Below, piece after piece: positions 39,834 through 48,075 of a stretch of DNA of 52,593 nt. The translations under genes were made by a program, and so were the position numbers. Source of the stretch: a virus; the IMG/VR virus record IMGVR_UViG_3300050119_000254, positions 1-52,593 of that record; one strand, 5' to 3'. The notes below the pieces were generated by a model. That model had not been told where the DNA came from. It did not search any database and worked only from the letters and a program-made list of their open reading frames with translations. How positions within the stretch are numbered: the stretch's first letter is position 1; each line of letters starts with the position of its first letter.

Positions 39834-41119
39834 GCGGCCTTGGCGGGTGGCAACAGTGATTTTCTGGGGCTGTCGCTAGCCATTACAATCTTAGGGCCAG
39901 CGAAGTCGGTGTCCTCCACGTCCTCGATGTCTTCGGCGCCCTCCTCCATCATCACAGCCTTGGTCCACCTGTCCATATGCGATTTAACGACGTCCGGATT
40001 CTCAGCCAGGAACATCGGCCATTCGTGGCGAGCAAACGACACCTTGTCGGGAGGACCGGACGGCGTTACTGGGTTTGGCACCTCCATGAAGTAACGACCG
40101 CCCGCGACCTTGAACGCCTTGACGACCTTGTTGAGATGTTCGAACGTTCCCCAGATGTCGGACAGTCCGGACCGGCTACCCATCTTGGGGGCGAACAGCA
40201 CCGGCAGGACGATGCGGCGAAGCGGCGGGGCCAGCTTATTCTTGATAGTCTTGAACGCGACCTTAAGCCCATCAGGTGGCAGCGGATTGTCGTCGTCGGC
40301 GGCATTGGGTTTGAAGTAGAACGAGCCAGCCGGTGACGTCTTGATCCGGTAATCGGCCCAGAACTTGAGCGCTTCGCCGCCCGGAGACTCATCGTCGACG
40401 AACGATGGCTGATTCATCTGATGGCGGATCTGGTTCAGGATCATCAGGAACGTGTTAGTGCATTGCAGCACTGGCTTGAGCTTTCTGAACGTCCTGGAGA
40501 GCAGCCGGGCAATCGCGGCCCTGGACGCCACCTCGTCGAGCCCCTTGTCCATCTCCTCCTTGGTCTCCAACCCGGCCAGCGAGTCAACGACGATGAAGAT
40601 CGGGGTGTTGGGCGCCGTCGCCGCAACATCCTCGACCATCGATATGACCTTGCCAAACAGCCGCTCAGCGTATGGTGACCATTCCCACGACATCCGTCCG
40701 CTCTTGAACACCGGCACCCGGCATCGCTTCTTTTCGTCCACGGCCTGCTCCTGGTCGAAGTAGAACCCAATCCCGGTCGGGAAGGTGTTCAGGAACGTCT
40801 CCAAGCAGGTCTGGGCGAATTCGCTTTTGGCCGTCTTGTTGGGGCCGTAGACTTCGCAGACGCGACCGCTTCCGAACCCCCCGTTACCCAAGATGGCGTC
40901 CATGAGCCGGAGCCCGGTCGGGAACCACATCTTGGGTTCGGTGAAGTTCTTGTTGTCGGGATCACCGTAGATGAAGCTCATGTCGCCTTCCTTGACGTCG
41001 ACGTGGCGGTCCCGGATGGTGCGCAGCAGGGCTTCCGCCGAGAGTTTTGCGGCTCCCGGCTTGGGTTTGACGGGAGCAATCTTGACCGGCTTCGGCCCGG
41101 GCTTTGATGTCGTTGTCAT
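39830..41119 (-). CDS. uvsX: UvsX/RecA-type recombinase
   Basis: A 429-aa RecA-fold protein. Walker A region CEVYGPNKTAKSEF near residue 95 has Ala where the usual GKT/S Gly stands, a noteworthy change. Walker B is FIVVDSLAG near 175. Loop L2 region is FLMILNQIRHQMNQP followed by DDESPGGEALKFWADYRI. The C-terminal acidic segment (EEGAEDIEDVEDTDF) is like UvsX. It would pair with the gp32-type SSB directly upstream for strand exchange and recombination-dependent replication. Confidence 0.85.
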   Translation of the reverse strand: MTTTSKPGPKPVKIAPVKPKPGAAKLSAEALLRTIRDRHVDVKEGDMSFIYGDPDNKNFTEPKMWFPTGLRLMDAILGNGGFGSGRVCEVYGPNKTAKSEFAQTCLETFLNTFPTGIGFYFDQEQAVDEKKRCRVPVFKSGRMSWEWSPYAERLFGKVISMVEDVAATAPNTPIFIVVDSLAGLETKEEMDKGLDEVASRAAIARLLSRTFRKLKPVLQCTNTFLMILNQIRHQMNQPSFVDDESPGGEALKFWADYRIKTSPAGSFYFKPNAADDDNPLPPDGLKVAFKTIKNKLAPPLRRIVLPVLFAPKMGSRSGLSDIWGTFEHLNKVVKAFKVAGGRYFMEVPNPVTPSGPPDKVSFARHEWPMFLAENPDVVKSHMDRWTKAVMMEEGAEDIEDVEDTDFAGPKIVMASDSPRKSLLPPAKAA

Positions 41120-41123
41120 CTGG

Positions 41124-42458
41124 TTAGACGTCGACCGATTGGATTTTCTTCAGGCGCTCCATCAGCGGATTGCTAGGGACCGACTGCGGGTCATCACATC
41201 CGGTAGCTTCATCCAGCACGATCGCCTCAGCTTCCTCGCCGGTCTCGGCTAGATTTTCGTCGACGCCCGGATCGATAGCTTCTTCCTTGGCGGGAGCAGG
41301 CTTTGAGCTCGGGCGTGCAACCATTTTCTTGACCGCGTTGTCGGGCGTCGGCGTCCGACCAATCAAGCTGACACGGGCCTTGGGCTGAGCATCAGCGGTC
41401 TCTGACTGACCGACTTTAACCACTTCAGCTCCTTTGATCTGGTCGTCTGGATGAGTTGAGCCTGACGGTACACGGGTGGCTGCGCCGGTCGGCCTTTGAA
41501 CAGTTGGCCGCGTGGACGTGGATTCTGCAACGGGCGCAGTTTGCTGGCGGCGAGCTGGCGGTGTGATGATGCGTTTAGCTGGTGGGTTAGCGGGCGCCCC
41601 TTGGCGATCACCCCCACCTCCGCGACGGTGCGTTTGATCGAAATCATCGTCATTGTCGCCGAGATTACGTTGGGCGCCGTCCTCAGGCTCTCCGCGCAGC
41701 ACCGTCTCGACCATGGCGTCGTAAGCGATCTTAAGCTTATCGTAATCCTCGAAGTCGACGCCCGCTTCCAGATCGTTGATGGATGCGATGGCGTCCTCAA
41801 TTTGCTGATCGGTGTCGCCAATCGACGATTGCCGCAGGTCGATGCGAGTATCATAGGACGAGAACCCGCGCACTTTCTTGCGCGTGATCAGGAAGTCCCA
41901 CCCTTCATATCCATCCAGCACAGCGTCACCATGGTTGGCGTAGTAGCTTTCGATGACGCTGAACACCGTCTTGGGAGCGCTGAACTTCCGAACGATCCGG
42001 CTTTCCTCCTCGCGACTAATCACGTTCAGCGCGTAACTGACCCGGAACAAACAGTTCTTAATGACGGCTTCCGCCGTTTCGATCTCGGCCCGGCACGCTT
42101 TGCTGGGGGACGCCTTCATCTCGGCCTTGAGCTTGGATTCGATCCCGCGCCACTCCTCCAACCCCTCGCAGAACGGACATGGCTGCTTGAGCCCTTTCGC
42201 TGGGCAGTCATACGGCATCCTGCCGCGCGGTCCCTGAACCCAGTGTTGCGCCTGCGGGACATACCACTTCTTGCCGGACCGTCCGAACGTTCCGGGCAGC
42301 ACCCGGACAGCGTGCGGCATTCCATCCTCTGGGACCTTGAACGTCGGGGTCCCGCTTCCCTCACTGAAGTTTGCTTTGTCCTCAGCCATTTCGGCGGCCA
42401 ATTCTGGGTCGATTTCCGCCCGCTCTTGCTTGATGATGATTTTGCGATGTTGTTCCAT
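41124..42458 (-). CDS. gp32-type single-stranded DNA-binding protein
   Basis: A 444-aa protein. The OB-fold core has MPHAVRVLPGTFGRSGKKWY, a zinc-type site YDCPAKGLKQPCPFCEGL, and VFSVIESYYANHG. After residue about 270 a long Gly/Pro/Ala-rich disordered linker leads to an acidic C-terminal region (EETGEEAEAIVLDEATG). T4 gp32 is 301 aa; the extra length is in the linker. Direct neighbour of the recombinase gene, as expected for replication-recombination partners. Confidence 0.75.
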   Translation of the reverse strand: MEQHRKIIIKQERAEIDPELAAEMAEDKANFSEGSGTPTFKVPEDGMPHAVRVLPGTFGRSGKKWYVPQAQHWVQGPRGRMPYDCPAKGLKQPCPFCEGLEEWRGIESKLKAEMKASPSKACRAEIETAEAVIKNCLFRVSYALNVISREEESRIVRKFSAPKTVFSVIESYYANHGDAVLDGYEGWDFLITRKKVRGFSSYDTRIDLRQSSIGDTDQQIEDAIASINDLEAGVDFEDYDKLKIAYDAMVETVLRGEPEDGAQRNLGDNDDDFDQTHRRGGGGDRQGAPANPPAKRIITPPARRQQTAPVAESTSTRPTVQRPTGAATRVPSGSTHPDDQIKGAEVVKVGQSETADAQPKARVSLIGRTPTPDNAVKKMVARPSSKPAPAKEEAIDPGVDENLAETGEEAEAIVLDEATGCDDPQSVPSNPLMERLKKIQSVDV

Positions 42459-42465
42459 ATCTGGT

Positions 42466-42573
42466 TTAGTTTAAATGTTCGGCAGATCCGCGATGGTGGC
42501 TGCTCAACGGCAGACGGATATTAGCTGCGTAACAATCAGAAAGAACGCTGATGCGTCCCGAAGATGTTGCCAT
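42466..42573 (-). CDS. tentative 35-aa ORF
   Basis: The 118-bp gap between the SSB gene and the next one is nearly filled by an ORF from ATG 42573 (MATSSGRISVLSDCYAANI). No supporting motif or strong start signal. It could equally be leader sequence. Confidence 0.25.
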   Translation of the reverse strand: MATSSGRISVLSDCYAANIRLPLSSHHRGSAEHLN

Positions 42574-42576
42574 CCT

Positions 42577-43056
42577 TTAATCGAGGCGTTGCAGCATCCT
42601 TGGCATTTCAGCCCGAGCGTTGGCCCCAATGCCGACGATCATGTCCTGCTTGCTGGTAAACGCTTTTAACGCCGACTTGATGATGGCGGCTTTGAGCGCC
42701 GCCGCCGCCGCCATGTCCTCAAGATGTTGATAATCCTCATCCAGCTCAATCGCGCTTTTAATCGCGTCCACGGTGGGCTTGGGCTTGGCGTCGGCGTTCA
42801 GCCGGGTGTAATGGAAGTATAATTGAGCATGCTTGCGCGACACCGCCTTATCGAGCGCCGAGGAATCGGCCTCCGCGACCGCGCACGCATATCCGATCGT
42901 GGCTAGCCAGGCCGCATAGGTCTCATACTCACCAGCGATGTTGTCAGAATCCATCGGAAGCAGTAGCGAGAACGGGATCGGATGGCCGTCCGGCGTGGTC
43001 AGCTGCGGTAAATCGTCCGGGCTGGGCAGGAAATGTCGGTTGATGGCGTCGCTCAT
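42577..43056 (-). CDS. hypothetical helical protein
   Basis: A 159-aa protein: Pro-rich start (FLPSPDDLPQLTTPDGHPIP), then helices with KHAQLYFHYTR and an Ala-rich segment (DMAAAAALKAAII). Located between helicase-type and SSB genes, so a replication accessory role is possible. Family not recognised. Confidence 0.55.
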   Translation of the reverse strand: MSDAINRHFLPSPDDLPQLTTPDGHPIPFSLLLPMDSDNIAGEYETYAAWLATIGYACAVAEADSSALDKAVSRKHAQLYFHYTRLNADAKPKPTVDAIKSAIELDEDYQHLEDMAAAAALKAAIIKSALKAFTSKQDMIVGIGANARAEMPRMLQRLD

Positions 43057-43067
43057 GGGTCGAAATT

Positions 43068-43337
43068 CTAAGGTAGCTCAAGATCCTTGACTGAGGACAC
43101 GAACTCTTGCTCGATATCCTGCGCCAGCGCCGCTTGCGGCCTGTTCTTCATCCGCTCCTTGAACATCGATAGGACTTTGGCGATAGAGGATTTCACATCC
43201 TCTGGGTGCGTTTGTCCGAGATCGGCGGCCACAACCTGCCACAGCGACATTGAATACAGCTTTATATGGAGCCCTAAAGCTTCGCGCTCCATGTCTTCGA
43301 GAGTGTCTTGACACGATTTGAAGATGTCGTTGCCCAT
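43068..43337 (-). CDS. hypothetical helical protein
   Basis: An 89-aa acidic helical protein in the replication operon, ending in SVKDLELP. No family recognised. The end resembles the DLP series only loosely and I do not count it. Confidence 0.5.
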   Translation of the reverse strand: MGNDIFKSCQDTLEDMEREALGLHIKLYSMSLWQVVAADLGQTHPEDVKSSIAKVLSMFKERMKNRPQAALAQDIEQEFVSSVKDLELP

Positions 43338-43340
43338 GGT

Positions 43341-43742
43341 TTACTTTCGTTTACAATGATCCATATGAGCGTCGGCGGCATGGAAGTGCTTGGTCGGATG
43401 CGGGTCTAGCTCGAATGCCAGCAGACAGTAGTTGGCAGCGTCGACCAAGTATTCAGTGTTACCGGTGTCCTGGTAACACTGGATCTTGGCTCCAAGCGCC
43501 TTCACTAGGTCCCATTGCTGGCCCTTGGTGACTTCTTTACGCTGCTCCTCAATCGTGCCATAGCGGAGCGCTCCCATGAGCAGCCGGTTCCTCATTAACT
43601 GTTCAAACGCCTTGGACCATTGGATGCGCTCCAGTTTTGGAAGGTCGGCAGCCGTGAACTTCGACTTCTGGGCCATCGCTAACCCGGCGCGCTGATGTAA
43701 CCTATCGCGAAGGATGTCGTGGATGTTGGGAGGGTGTTTCAT
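43341..43742 (-). CDS. conserved phage hypothetical protein
   Basis: A 133-aa helical protein with FEQLMRNRLLMGALRYGTIE and NTEYLVDAANYCLLAFEL, a layout I recall from many phages in nucleotide-metabolism or replication regions. It may have an all-helical NTPase-like fold similar to MazG, but metal ligands are not evident. Sits directly after the helicase gene in the operon. Confidence 0.55.
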   Translation of the reverse strand: MKHPPNIHDILRDRLHQRAGLAMAQKSKFTAADLPKLERIQWSKAFEQLMRNRLLMGALRYGTIEEQRKEVTKGQQWDLVKALGAKIQCYQDTGNTEYLVDAANYCLLAFELDPHPTKHFHAADAHMDHCKRK

Positions 43743-43744
43743 CG

Positions 43745-45343
43745 TTACCAGATTATCGAGTCATTGAACCATTTGGGAGCCAGATCACCGCTCCTTGACC
43801 ATAGGTTCGACAAACCGGCGTCAAGAATAAAGGTGTCGCAATAGTCTTGATCATGACGGACCGACCGCCCGCACCCTTGGATAATGGTCTTGACAGCCTG
43901 CCACCCATACCACTCCTGATCATCTTCCATTCGGGCCTTCGTCCAAGGGTCCCCTAGGTATGCGTAAGGAATCTTGGGCCAAATGGTGAACCTGGAAAGA
44001 TCATCGTAGAGATCAAGCCCCTCGGTCATCGACGGGCTCAACAGCACGGTCGGACGATCTGAGTGAAGATGTTCATCGATCAACGCCTGGCGATCCGATT
44101 CTGGGCGTTGCACGAGCAGCCGGTCGCTATATCGCATCAGACGATCGGCCAACTGCTTAGTGAGAGCGAAACTATGTGAATGAATCACTCCGCGTTGATC
44201 CTTGTAGGAGTCTAAGATTTTGGCGATTCGGTTGACCATCGGCTCTAACGACGTTGCTAGGTTGTTACGATCCATTTTGGCGACCGGGCAATATCGGACC
44301 CTCCGGTTCTCAATCGGGAATGGGCTGCCCATCGCGATCCGGTGACAGTCGTCATCACCGATTCCCATCCATTTCGACATCTGGCGGACTGGCGGCATGG
44401 TGGCGCTGGTCATCCAGATTCGCTTGCCGAGCGGCTTCACGAACTGTTCGAATAAGTCGTTGGCGTAGAGTGGCCTGCACCGGAACCCAGCTTTGTTGCG
44501 GGCTTGATCAACCTCATTCAGCGAGAAGATCCAGACCTCGGACCGGTGATAGGATTGCAGGAAGTAGTCAACGTTGCGGACCACGTTGTGGAGCGTGATA
44601 AACTGCCGGGCGGCCTGCTGATCAGTTCCGTCGCTCATTTCATCAGCCAGCTGACTGAGCTTTACCTCGGCGGGTGGCAACATGTCCTCCAGAAACGTTG
44701 CCGCTTCCTCGATCGACTCCGGCCAGCTTTCATGATAGTCGACCAGCTTGGTGATCTCGCCAGTGATATGGGCTTCCGCCGCGTCGATCAGCGCCCCCTC
44801 TGTGTAATGCCCTTCGTCGAAGGCCAGCACATTGTGGAGCGGGTTGAATCCGTCACTCCGTAAGGCGGCGAAAAAGTAAGCATAGTTGGTAATGCCGATC
44901 CGACTCTCTAAAAATTTACGCTTGGCCCACTTATATTCGCAATTTTGATTTCGGCATTTTACGGCGGAGCCAGACTGGCAATCGGCCCCACGAAATGCTG
45001 TGCACGGATAGTTGGCTGAGCCTTTAAGCACTGGAAAGTCTGGCCAGTCGCGCGCAAGTTGATCTTGGAGAAGCTTTTGAGGCGTTAGTAAGATGCCGGA
45101 ATGCTTGGAGGCTACTGCGACATTTATCGCTGATTTCCCCGTTCCACACGGTAAGTCACATAAAACAATCTGAGGAGGTTCCGGAAGCGCGTCGACGCGG
45201 TCCATTTCCCGTAGCACTGTTAGCTGTTGCGGCCTCGGCGAAGAGCGAAAGTTCCAGTGGGACTCATAGGTCCCCGGCTTGGTGCGGAACTCCGGTGGCA
45301 GATCCAGTCCGTGCTCCTGGACGTCTTCGTCGTAATCGGTCAT
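43745..45343 (-). CDS. DinG/XPD-type superfamily 2 helicase
   Basis: A 532-aa protein. Walker A VLCDLPCGTGKSAINV near residue 65; four Cys in CTAFRGADC and CRNQNC near 110-135 in the place of the XPD/DinG iron-sulphur cluster; DEGH box in NVLAFDEGHYTEGAL near 170; motif VI-like IIQGCGRSVRHDQD near 500. This family unwinds DNA 5' to 3'. T4 uses Dda and UvsW instead, so this is a substitution. A CGTTC box (45352-45356) lies 8 nt before the ATG. Confidence 0.8.
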   Translation of the reverse strand: MTDYDEDVQEHGLDLPPEFRTKPGTYESHWNFRSSPRPQQLTVLREMDRVDALPEPPQIVLCDLPCGTGKSAINVAVASKHSGILLTPQKLLQDQLARDWPDFPVLKGSANYPCTAFRGADCQSGSAVKCRNQNCEYKWAKRKFLESRIGITNYAYFFAALRSDGFNPLHNVLAFDEGHYTEGALIDAAEAHITGEITKLVDYHESWPESIEEAATFLEDMLPPAEVKLSQLADEMSDGTDQQAARQFITLHNVVRNVDYFLQSYHRSEVWIFSLNEVDQARNKAGFRCRPLYANDLFEQFVKPLGKRIWMTSATMPPVRQMSKWMGIGDDDCHRIAMGSPFPIENRRVRYCPVAKMDRNNLATSLEPMVNRIAKILDSYKDQRGVIHSHSFALTKQLADRLMRYSDRLLVQRPESDRQALIDEHLHSDRPTVLLSPSMTEGLDLYDDLSRFTIWPKIPYAYLGDPWTKARMEDDQEWYGWQAVKTIIQGCGRSVRHDQDYCDTFILDAGLSNLWSRSGDLAPKWFNDSIIW

Positions 45344-45377
45344 GGATTGACGAACGCTGGCGGGCTCTGGGGCGTTG

Positions 45378-45707
45378 CTATCGGGCCTCGTGCTTGCGAC
45401 CTGGGGCCAGCATGCTGGTCAGAATGATGCGGGTCTGGTCCATCATGTCGGCGAGCGCTAGGAAGCTCAGCAGATAGGAGATGAACCGGTAGGTCATCAA
45501 GATCAGGTGCAGCAGGATCGAGCAAATGGCCACGAACATGCTGACTAACATTGACTCAGTGACCGGTAGCTTAAGGCCAAAAACTGAATATAGGAACATC
45601 AGCATCGCTAACAGGCATCCTCCCGTCGATATCACAAGTTCGACGCCGACAAACAGTCGGGCATTCAAAGTGGTGGGAACTGGCGCAGGCATTGTCGGAG
45701 TGTCCAT
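45378..45707 (-). CDS. multi-pass membrane protein, holin-like
   Basis: A 109-aa protein with at least three hydrophobic helices (VELVISTGGCLLAMLMFLYS, MLVSMFVAICSILLHLIL, FISYLLSFLALADM) and a basic C-terminus. Size and topology would fit a holin; no lysin is adjacent. A CATTC box (45716-45720) lies 8 nt before the ATG. Confidence 0.5.
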   Translation of the reverse strand: MDTPTMPAPVPTTLNARLFVGVELVISTGGCLLAMLMFLYSVFGLKLPVTESMLVSMFVAICSILLHLILMTYRFISYLLSFLALADMMDQTRIILTSMLAPGRKHEAR

Positions 45708-45746
45708 ATCTGAACGAATGCTGTTCGCACAAGACGGTGTCGCTTA

Positions 45747-45775
45747 TTGACGGACGATTTGTCACATGATAAAAC
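45747..45775 (+). promoter_or_regulatory. leaderless-type sigma70 promoter
   Basis: TTGACG (45747-45752), 17 nt, TAAAAC (45770-45775), then 6 nt to an ATG at 45782. It has the same geometry as four minus-strand promoters in the window. Confidence 0.5.
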
Positions 45776-45781
45776 TTGATT

Positions 45782-45868
45782 ATGAGGGTATACAACAAGG
45801 TCATCATATTAACGCGCACACGATTGAAATGTCCGCGCTGCGGCGCCAAAAATCTGTATCCAGTGTGA
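45782..45868 (+). CDS. tentative 28-aa ORF with CPRCG
   Basis: A short frame MRVYNKVIILTRTRLKCPRC and on to GAKNLYPV, ending at TGA. Its only support is the leaderless-type promoter exactly 6 nt before the ATG and the zinc-knuckle-like CPRCG. It may be the start of a gene broken by a frameshift. The rest of the 45708-45920 gap shows nothing else. Confidence 0.3.
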   Translation: MRVYNKVIILTRTRLKCPRCGAKNLYPV

Positions 45869-45920
45869 AACGGAAGATGGTGAAAAGCTGTGCAACATCG
45901 ATAGGTGCGTTCACGAATGT

Positions 45921-46436
45921 TTGATGCCCCCGTCCCCACCCTTATCCGCGCTGCCGCGCCGTAACCCACCTCCGCTCAACCCGGCATTAGAGTCGATGCG
46001 GTATCAAGGCAACGGGATGAGCGCCAATCTCGCTGATCGAAATGAATACGGATCGGTTTTTGTGCCAAGGCTGAAGCGATGGATGAAAGTGCCATATCAT
46101 GGTCGCCACTCATTGAACAGGGCTGAATATTTGGCCAGAGCCAATGCCCTCCCGTACACGGTTGAGTATCTTCGTAAATTGAAGCAAGTTCACACCAGTA
46201 AAATCAACCCATTGTGCGCCTGGCGACTGCCGTTGAACCTATCTGAGAAGCACCGGGTCGGTTTCCTTAACGCTCTCGACGCCGCAGCGGTTCCGGCCAC
46301 GTTTGAATATATAGTCGAGGCTATGAGACTCGACGCAGACGGGTGCGGACTGCAAAGGCTTGGTCGCCCCAAAGCAGTTAATAAGACTGTCATCGCAGCA
46401 ATCCGTGAGCTGCTCGATGAACTTGGCATCGAGTAG
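45921..46436 (+). CDS. hypothetical protein
   Basis: A 171-aa protein: Pro-rich start, a middle part with RLKRWMKVPYHGRHSLNRAE and a C-terminal half with AIRELLDELGIE. TTG 45921 is favoured over ATG 45924 because a CGTTC box (45908-45912) ends 8 nt before it, but the difference is one residue. Its stop lies inside the first unit of a 44-bp tandem repeat. No family recognised. Confidence 0.5.
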   Translation: MMPPSPPLSALPRRNPPPLNPALESMRYQGNGMSANLADRNEYGSVFVPRLKRWMKVPYHGRHSLNRAEYLARANALPYTVEYLRKLKQVHTSKINPLCAWRLPLNLSEKHRVGFLNALDAAAVPATFEYIVEAMRLDADGCGLQRLGRPKAVNKTVIAAIRELLDELGIE

Positions 46437-46520
46437 GTTGCAATCTATCTATGTTGACAGTGCGCGCAATCCGATAGTAGGTTGCAATCTATCTATGTTG
46501 ACAGTGCGCGCAATCCGATA
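46433..46520 (+). repeat. perfect 2 x 44-bp tandem duplication
   Basis: Units 46433-46476 and 46477-46520 are identical. Each holds TTGACA followed by gtgcgcgcaatccgata. The second copy ends one base before the ATG of the tagged gene at 46522; the first covers the stop of the gene before. The duplication may add a promoter-like sequence. Confidence 0.8.
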
Positions 46521-46521
46521 T

Positions 46522-46842
46522 ATGAGCCCCGAGAAATTCAACACCCTGATCGAGACAAAACCTGAGCATATTAAGGCGCTCGTTGGTTGTGTTGACAAGT
46601 ATTTACACGACGCTGGTCAAAGCGTTGGTGAAGTGCTTGGTGATCCGGGCTGTCCGTTGCGGGATGCATATGATGCGGTTAAGATCGGAAGAGGCACAGA
46701 GGCGATTGGCAAAGAGCTTGCGTCATATCTTGATAGCGTGGCCTATGATTCTGGGCAATCTTATGAAGAGTGCTATAGCCGGGCAGTTATTCGAGCTTTG
46801 GCCGCGTTCGGATACAAAGATGATCAAGACGATCAGGACTAG
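46522..46842 (+). CDS. hypothetical protein with capsid-targeting-like tag
   Basis: A 106-aa protein starting MSPEKFNTLIET, matching the tag of five other ORFs (cut site LIE). The body is helical (IKALVGCVDKYLHDAGQSVG, then SYEECYSRAVIRALAAFGY) with an acidic end. ATG 46522 is chosen because the tag starts there, not at the longer upstream frame. Its stop shares CTAG with the stop of the convergent PAAR gene. Confidence 0.65.
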   Translation: MSPEKFNTLIETKPEHIKALVGCVDKYLHDAGQSVGEVLGDPGCPLRDAYDAVKIGRGTEAIGKELASYLDSVAYDSGQSYEECYSRAVIRALAAFGYKDDQDDQD

Positions 46843-47105
46843 CCGATGAACGTCGTGGTGGAGCATGGCGTTGCCGCTCCACCCATGCTCGCTTGATCTC
46901 CGGCCCGGCAGGCAGGCTTACCTGCGAAGTTGACAGAGGGGCTGGCTGTCACCATTTTATCGGTGCATGATGGAACGGTAGTGGCAGCCACCCAGTCCCC
47001 AAGCCGCATTGCCAGCGCGCCGTCAATGAACACGCTGAAGTTGGTAGTCTGGAACGCGGCTCCGCCCGCCGAGTCATCCAACAGTCTCATGGCCCCGCCA
47101 GCCAT
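46839..47105 (-). CDS. PAAR-repeat tail-tip protein
   Basis: An 88-aa protein with PAAR-type repeats: FIDGALAMRLGDWVAATT, ASPSVNFAGKPACRAGDQ and a Cys/His-type tip region. PAAR proteins cap the central spike of contractile tails and bind a metal ion at the point. TAATG coupling with the gene before. Fits the baseplate cluster. Confidence 0.75.
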   Translation of the reverse strand: MAGGAMRLLDDSAGGAAFQTTNFSVFIDGALAMRLGDWVAATTVPSCTDKMVTASPSVNFAGKPACRAGDQASMGGAATPCSTTTFIG

Positions 47106-47236
47106 TACCGGGTCCCCTTCTGCGCCTTGAGCTGCTCGGCCAGCCGTTGATGGTAGTCGAACATATTAGGCAGCGAAGTGCGCTCCAAATGTTCGAGCGA
47201 GTAACCGTGGCTAAGCGTGCACAGCTGGCTGACCAT
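47105..47236 (-). CDS. 43-aa baseplate-cluster protein
   Basis: ATG 47236 opens MVSQLCTLSHGYSLEHLERT and the frame ends at TAA within the TAATG overlap with the PAAR gene. The pattern of a short helix with YSLEHLE resembles small baseplate assembly proteins of T4 relatives. It overlaps the end of the upstream gene by 26 bp. The longer frame from 47416 lies in the other gene's coding region and was rejected. Confidence 0.5.
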   Translation of the reverse strand: MVSQLCTLSHGYSLEHLERTSLPNMFDYHQRLAEQLKAQKGTR

Positions 47237-48065
47237 CTGGCGGTGGGTTGAGTGGCGCGACCTTAGGGCTGGTAGCGGGGTCCGGTCGTCTAGACCGGTT
47301 TCCACGAAAAAAGTCGCCGACGATCGGGATGGATCGGTCGTAGGCGAACCCGCACTTGTCGCAGCTAATCCACCAGGTGTAATCGATCCCGCACGATTGG
47401 TCCTCGACCGCCTCACTGAACGCCACCATATTGGGACCCACCAACATTCTCATATACTGCTCGGCCTCGTCAATGTTAACGATGTCGGTGAAGTTGACCG
47501 ACGCCAGATGGTGAGCCATTCTGCGCACATAGGCGACCGACGCCTCCGACACCGCTCCGCCAGCGCTGCGCAGATCGCGGATGAACTTGTTGACCGCCCC
47601 GTCCTCGTTCACCGTGATGAGCTTAAGTCCAACCTTGTCGCCGCCGTTGGGAAGCGTGACCTCCATGGCGGGGGGATTCAACCGGCTCCAGACCTTCACA
47701 GGCAGCTGCTCAGGGACCTTGATGTTAATGGTCTCCGTGACGTCGCAGTTGGGACACTGGCAACGGAACGTGTAGGTTTCCCCATAGGTCAGAGCTCGGG
47801 CCACCGCCAAGATCAGAAACTGGTCAGCCACGACTAGCTCTCCAACGTTGAAGCCGGGCGGCAGCTTGGCCACCCTGCCGGTGATGAACTTACGCTTGTC
47901 GTGGGACGTGGAGTTACCCATCAGATAGCCCTCAGTCTCCAAGCTGAACGGCTCCACCGTCACGGTCTCGGGGAAGTCCGGATGAAGCTTCAGATAAGGT
48001 AATCCGACGCTGGGGAGCCACACCTCCATCGGCAGGGCAGGGACTGTGCTGATGTTTGATTTCAT
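47211..48065 (-). CDS. baseplate hub-type protein, gp26-like
   Basis: A 284-aa protein resembling the T4 baseplate protein family of gp26: PYLKLHPDFPETVTVEPFSL near the start, a zinc-type pair FRCQCPNC near 120 and a second CDKCGFAYDRSI near 245. These Cys pairs probably form one zinc site. It is followed by the 43-aa and PAAR genes, consistent with a baseplate cluster. The family call rests on layout and context. Confidence 0.55.
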   Translation of the reverse strand: MKSNISTVPALPMEVWLPSVGLPYLKLHPDFPETVTVEPFSLETEGYLMGNSTSHDKRKFITGRVAKLPPGFNVGELVVADQFLILAVARALTYGETYTFRCQCPNCDVTETINIKVPEQLPVKVWSRLNPPAMEVTLPNGGDKVGLKLITVNEDGAVNKFIRDLRSAGGAVSEASVAYVRRMAHHLASVNFTDIVNIDEAEQYMRMLVGPNMVAFSEAVEDQSCGIDYTWWISCDKCGFAYDRSIPIVGDFFRGNRSRRPDPATSPKVAPLNPPPDGQPAVHA

Positions 48066-48075
48066 CCGTTGGTAG

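Noticed and set aside
41496-42524. 342-codon plus-strand frame opposite the SSB gene
   Set aside because: Antisense to a well-supported gene, with composition of a shadow frame.
43071-43082. C-terminal DLELP of the 43068-43337 gene as part of the DLP series
   Set aside because: Sequence differs, no neighbouring module, and the gene sits in the replication operon.
46433-46520. Tandem repeat as a CRISPR array
   Set aside because: Two units with no spacers between them and no cas gene nearby.
46499-46526. TTGACA in the second repeat unit as a leaderless promoter
   Set aside because: A 17-nt spacer would place the -10 box on the ATG itself, unlike the 6-nt geometry elsewhere.
47105-47416. 103-codon frame from 47416
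   Set aside because: Its first half overlaps the baseplate gene in another frame and lacks sense; the 43-aa frame from 47236 explains the rest.
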